Shown here in pieces: positions 6,600 to 7,715 of a stretch of 7,715 nucleotides of DNA; within the stretch, counting starts at the first letter, position 1, and each line of letters opens with the position of its first letter. Made by a program: the position numbers and the translations under genes. The DNA lies in NCBI GenBank assembly GCA_009782025.1, contig WQUQ01000026.1, positions 1 to 7,715 on the forward strand, written 5' to 3'. The DNA is from Desulfobulbus sp. Lineage in GTDB: Bacteria; Pseudomonadota; Gammaproteobacteria; Burkholderiales; Rhodocyclaceae. The notes under the pieces are model-generated. The model saw nothing but the letters and a program-made list of their open reading frames with translations, was not told the origin of the DNA and ran no database searches.

Positions 6600-6689
6600 A
6601 TAGGTCGTGGTGAGGCGCAGCCGAACCGCGACGCGGGTGGGAGGGGCGGGCAAGGAATGTCGCGGTTCGCTTCGCTCACCACGACCTAT
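6600..6689. repeat. REPIN-like inverted doublet, 90 bp
   Basis: The left arm 6600-6632 begins ATAGGTCGTGGTGAG and ends GAACCGCGAC. The right arm 6659-6689 is nearly its reverse complement, differing by a two-base indel and a change near the arm's middle. Each arm can also fold on itself (GTCGTGGT with ACCGCGAC). The G-rich spacer is 6633-6658. The two-level palindrome and the size fit a doublet of REP sequences. It lies between the zinc-finger gene and waaF. Confidence 0.8.
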
Positions 6690-6712
6690 GCTCGCTATCC
6701 GATCCACAGAGT

Positions 6713-6901
6713 TCAGTGCTGTCCCTTGGGCGCAGCGCCCGTCAGGACGTAATGGGTGCGGCAATAAGGGCAGACCGCCTCGCCGGTTTTCACGACATCG
6801 AGAAAAACGCGCGGATGCTGGTTCCACAGCGCCGACTTCGGCGGCGGGCAGTGCAACGGCAGGTCGGCGGCGGTGAGTTGGATAGAGGTTTGCTGGGACA
6901 T
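6713..6901 (-). CDS. CHCC zinc-finger domain protein
   Basis: A 62-aa protein made almost wholly of a zf-CHCC domain (the family related to mitochondrial complex I subunit NDUFS6). The four metal ligands are visible: Cys18 in LPLHCPPPK, His29 in NQHPRVFLDV, and Cys44 and Cys47 in AVCPYCRTHYVL. Family members are small soluble zinc-binding proteins and the bacterial ones have no settled function. The ATG at 6899-6901 has a good ribosome binding site (AGGGAG) about 9 nt upstream. In related betaproteobacteria I recall this gene directly after ilvE and before waaF. Here it is separated from each by a palindromic element, and from ilvE also by the PH-domain gene. Confidence 0.92.
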   Translation of the reverse strand: MSQQTSIQLTAADLPLHCPPPKSALWNQHPRVFLDVVKTGEAVCPYCRTHYVLTGAAPKGQH

Positions 6902-6971
6902 TGGCTGGTTCTCCCTTTTTAAGAAGCTGTCTCAAAAAATGTCGCGCGTGGCATTTGACCAAGGCTCAGAT

Positions 6972-7058
6972 GTAGGTTGGGTAGGGCGCAGCGAACCCCA
7001 ACCTACGGGCTGGAAGTGATGTTGACGGTTGGTGTTGGGTTTCGCTGCGCTCTACCCA
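6972..7058. repeat. REPIN-like inverted doublet, 87 bp
   Basis: Bases 6978-7002 and the reverse complement of 7034-7058 agree at 23 of 25 positions (shared core GCGCAGCGAA). The left arm also has its own hairpin: GTAGGTTGGG (6972-6981) with CCCAACCTAC (6997-7006). The left edge begins with GTAG and the right edge, read on the minus strand, with GTGG, which are tetranucleotides known from REP sequences handled by RAYT transposases. One arm aligns with the arm of the 6600-6689 element at 22 of 31 positions. It lies between the PH-domain gene and the zinc-finger gene. Confidence 0.82.
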
Positions 7059-7108
7059 TCCACGGCTTTAGCGCGTCCGAGTTGAGCGCCGGGTTAGGCC
7101 GACAGGGA

Positions 7109-7525
7109 TCAACTTCCCCGCAATTGATCTCGGTATTCCATAAATGATCGACGGAATGTCATTGGGTTTGAAATACCAGGAATGGGTGCTTGGGGATTGC
7201 CTGCGCCCGAAATAATGAGTGTCCCGTAATTAAAAATTCTACCCAAAACTCCCTGGTTGACTTGAATGCTTTCAACTTTTGTGATGTCCAGTTCAATGGT
7301 TCTTCGAGCGATAAAACCAAATTTTGCAATGACTCTTTTGTTTGTAAAAGCCAGTTCGGTAGTAAGGTAGCGAAGAGCAGCGGCTATCCAAAACAAAACC
7401 CCAACAACCCAAAATATCAGGATTAATCCAAGAATAATGGAAGGGAGAAGTGACCAAAAACTGATCTTACCCTCATAAATGACTTTCTCGTCTTTGATGA
7501 GGGTGCTTTCGATATATTTGCTCAC
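7109..7525 (-). CDS. PH-domain (bPH2/YdbS-type) membrane protein
   Basis: A 138-aa protein with a short polar N-terminus containing DEKVIYEGKISFW (12-24), a hydrophobic region at 24-50 that fits two short helices or a hairpin, then a bacterial PH domain of the PF03703 type. The last is recognised from ELAFTNKRVIAKFGFIARR (57-75), IELDITKVESIQVNQGVLG (77-95) and RIFNYGTLIISGAG (96-109). Such proteins sit in the inner membrane with a cytoplasmic PH fold; their ligand is unknown. The GTG at 7523-7525 is chosen because GAGGAG lies 6 nt upstream and relatives begin near SKYIESTL. A longer frame to 7597 would overlap ilvE. Base composition is clearly lower in G+C than every neighbour (51 of 120 bases in 7321-7440), and codons are A/T-ending, which suggests transfer. 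Confidence 0.88.
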   Translation of the reverse strand: MSKYIESTLIKDEKVIYEGKISFWSLLPSIILGLILIFWVVGVLFWIAAALRYLTTELAFTNKRVIAKFGFIARRTIELDITKVESIQVNQGVLGRIFNYGTLIISGAGNPQAPIPGISNPMTFRRSFMEYRDQLRGS

Positions 7526-7531
7526 ACATTG

Positions 7532-7537
7532 CTCCTC
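7532..7537 (-). promoter_or_regulatory. Ribosome binding site of the PH-domain gene
   Basis: The minus strand reads GAGGAG, 6 nt before the GTG at 7525. It decides that start over the longer frame opening at 7597. Confidence 0.75.
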
Positions 7538-7578
7538 TAGGCAAAAACAGGCTTCGGCGGGATTGCCTTGGTCTAACC

Positions 7579-7715
7579 TCAGATATACGTCAACCACCCC
7601 CGATGCGCTTCCAGCCGGCCGTGCACGGCGTCGAAGTATTGGGCCTGGATCTGCGCGGTGATCGGGCCGCGGCGGCCGATGCCGATCTGGCGGCTGTCGA
7701 GTTCGCGGATCGGGG
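7579..7715 (-). CDS. ilvE: Branched-chain amino acid aminotransferase, C-terminus (partial)
   Basis: The minus strand carries 44 C-terminal residues before a TGA at 7579-7581; the rest lies beyond the window. The peptide begins PIRELDSRQIGIGRRGPIT and continues to AQYFDAVHGRLEAHRGWLTYI. This matches the IlvE C-terminus, where the GxGxxGPIT loop contributes to cofactor phosphate or substrate binding and the end reads like YFDVVHGR...WL. IlvE is the PLP enzyme for the last step of valine, leucine and isoleucine synthesis. It is transcribed toward the PH-domain gene, whose start codon lies 53 bp further on. No strong terminator lies between them, so read-through is likely. Confidence 0.93.
   Translation of the reverse strand, partial: PIRELDSRQIGIGRRGPITAQIQAQYFDAVHGRLEAHRGWLTYI

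Noticed and set aside
5452..6603. 383-codon plus-strand open frame opposite waaF
   Set aside because: It is a shadow of waaF, and its ends run through palindromic repeat DNA.
6921..6945. Sequence reading AAGCTGTCTCAAAAAATG, reminiscent of insertion-sequence ends
   Set aside because: No matching inverted copy and no transposase remnant were found nearby, so it may be only the AT-rich leader of the zinc-finger gene.
7541..7572. Possible intrinsic terminator after ilvE (AGGC...GCCT then a T-run on the minus strand)
   Set aside because: The stem is only four or five pairs with a large loop, too weak to call.

Overview
This window looks like a chromosomal piece of a high-G+C Gram-negative bacterium, most likely a betaproteobacterium of the Rhodocyclales type. 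The evidence is the minus-strand series ilvE, CHCC zinc-finger gene, waaF, NTF2-like gene, algC-type phosphohexomutase. That series matches my recollection of gene order in that group; no database was searched.

Left part (1-2914), plus strand: the tail of an unidentified protein, a ten-helix EamA/DMT transporter starting at GTG, a 155-bp spacer that holds an odd coding-like fragment on the minus strand, and a SulP anion permease with a C-terminal STAS domain. The SulP gene converges on the next block with only 12 bp between stop codons.

Right part (2927-7715), minus strand, in transcription order from the right edge: the C-terminus of IlvE (branched-chain aminotransferase); a small AT-rich PH-domain membrane protein; a 62-aa CHCC zinc-finger protein; WaaF (LPS heptosyltransferase II); an NTF2/SnoaL-like protein; an AlgC-type phosphomannomutase/phosphoglucomutase; and a small membrane protein. 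The waaF, NTF2 and algC genes are tightly packed (4-bp overlap, then 26 bp) and probably co-transcribed. WaaF and the phosphohexomutase both serve lipopolysaccharide or surface-sugar synthesis, so the core of this block is an envelope operon.

The gaps between the minus-strand genes are full of palindromic DNA. Two related REP-doublet (REPIN-like) elements of about 90 bp flank the zinc-finger gene. A C-rich palindrome sits on the ribosome binding site of waaF. A related C-rich doublet lies inside a 178-bp segment bounded by imperfect terminal inverted repeats, between algC and the small membrane protein. The PH-domain gene is about 43% G+C by hand count over 120 bases, visibly unlike its neighbours, and appears to have been inserted between ilvE and the zinc-finger gene. 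I see no phage, CRISPR, transposase or rRNA/tRNA gene. The most notable content is the set of palindromes and their relation to genes, not a new multi-gene system.
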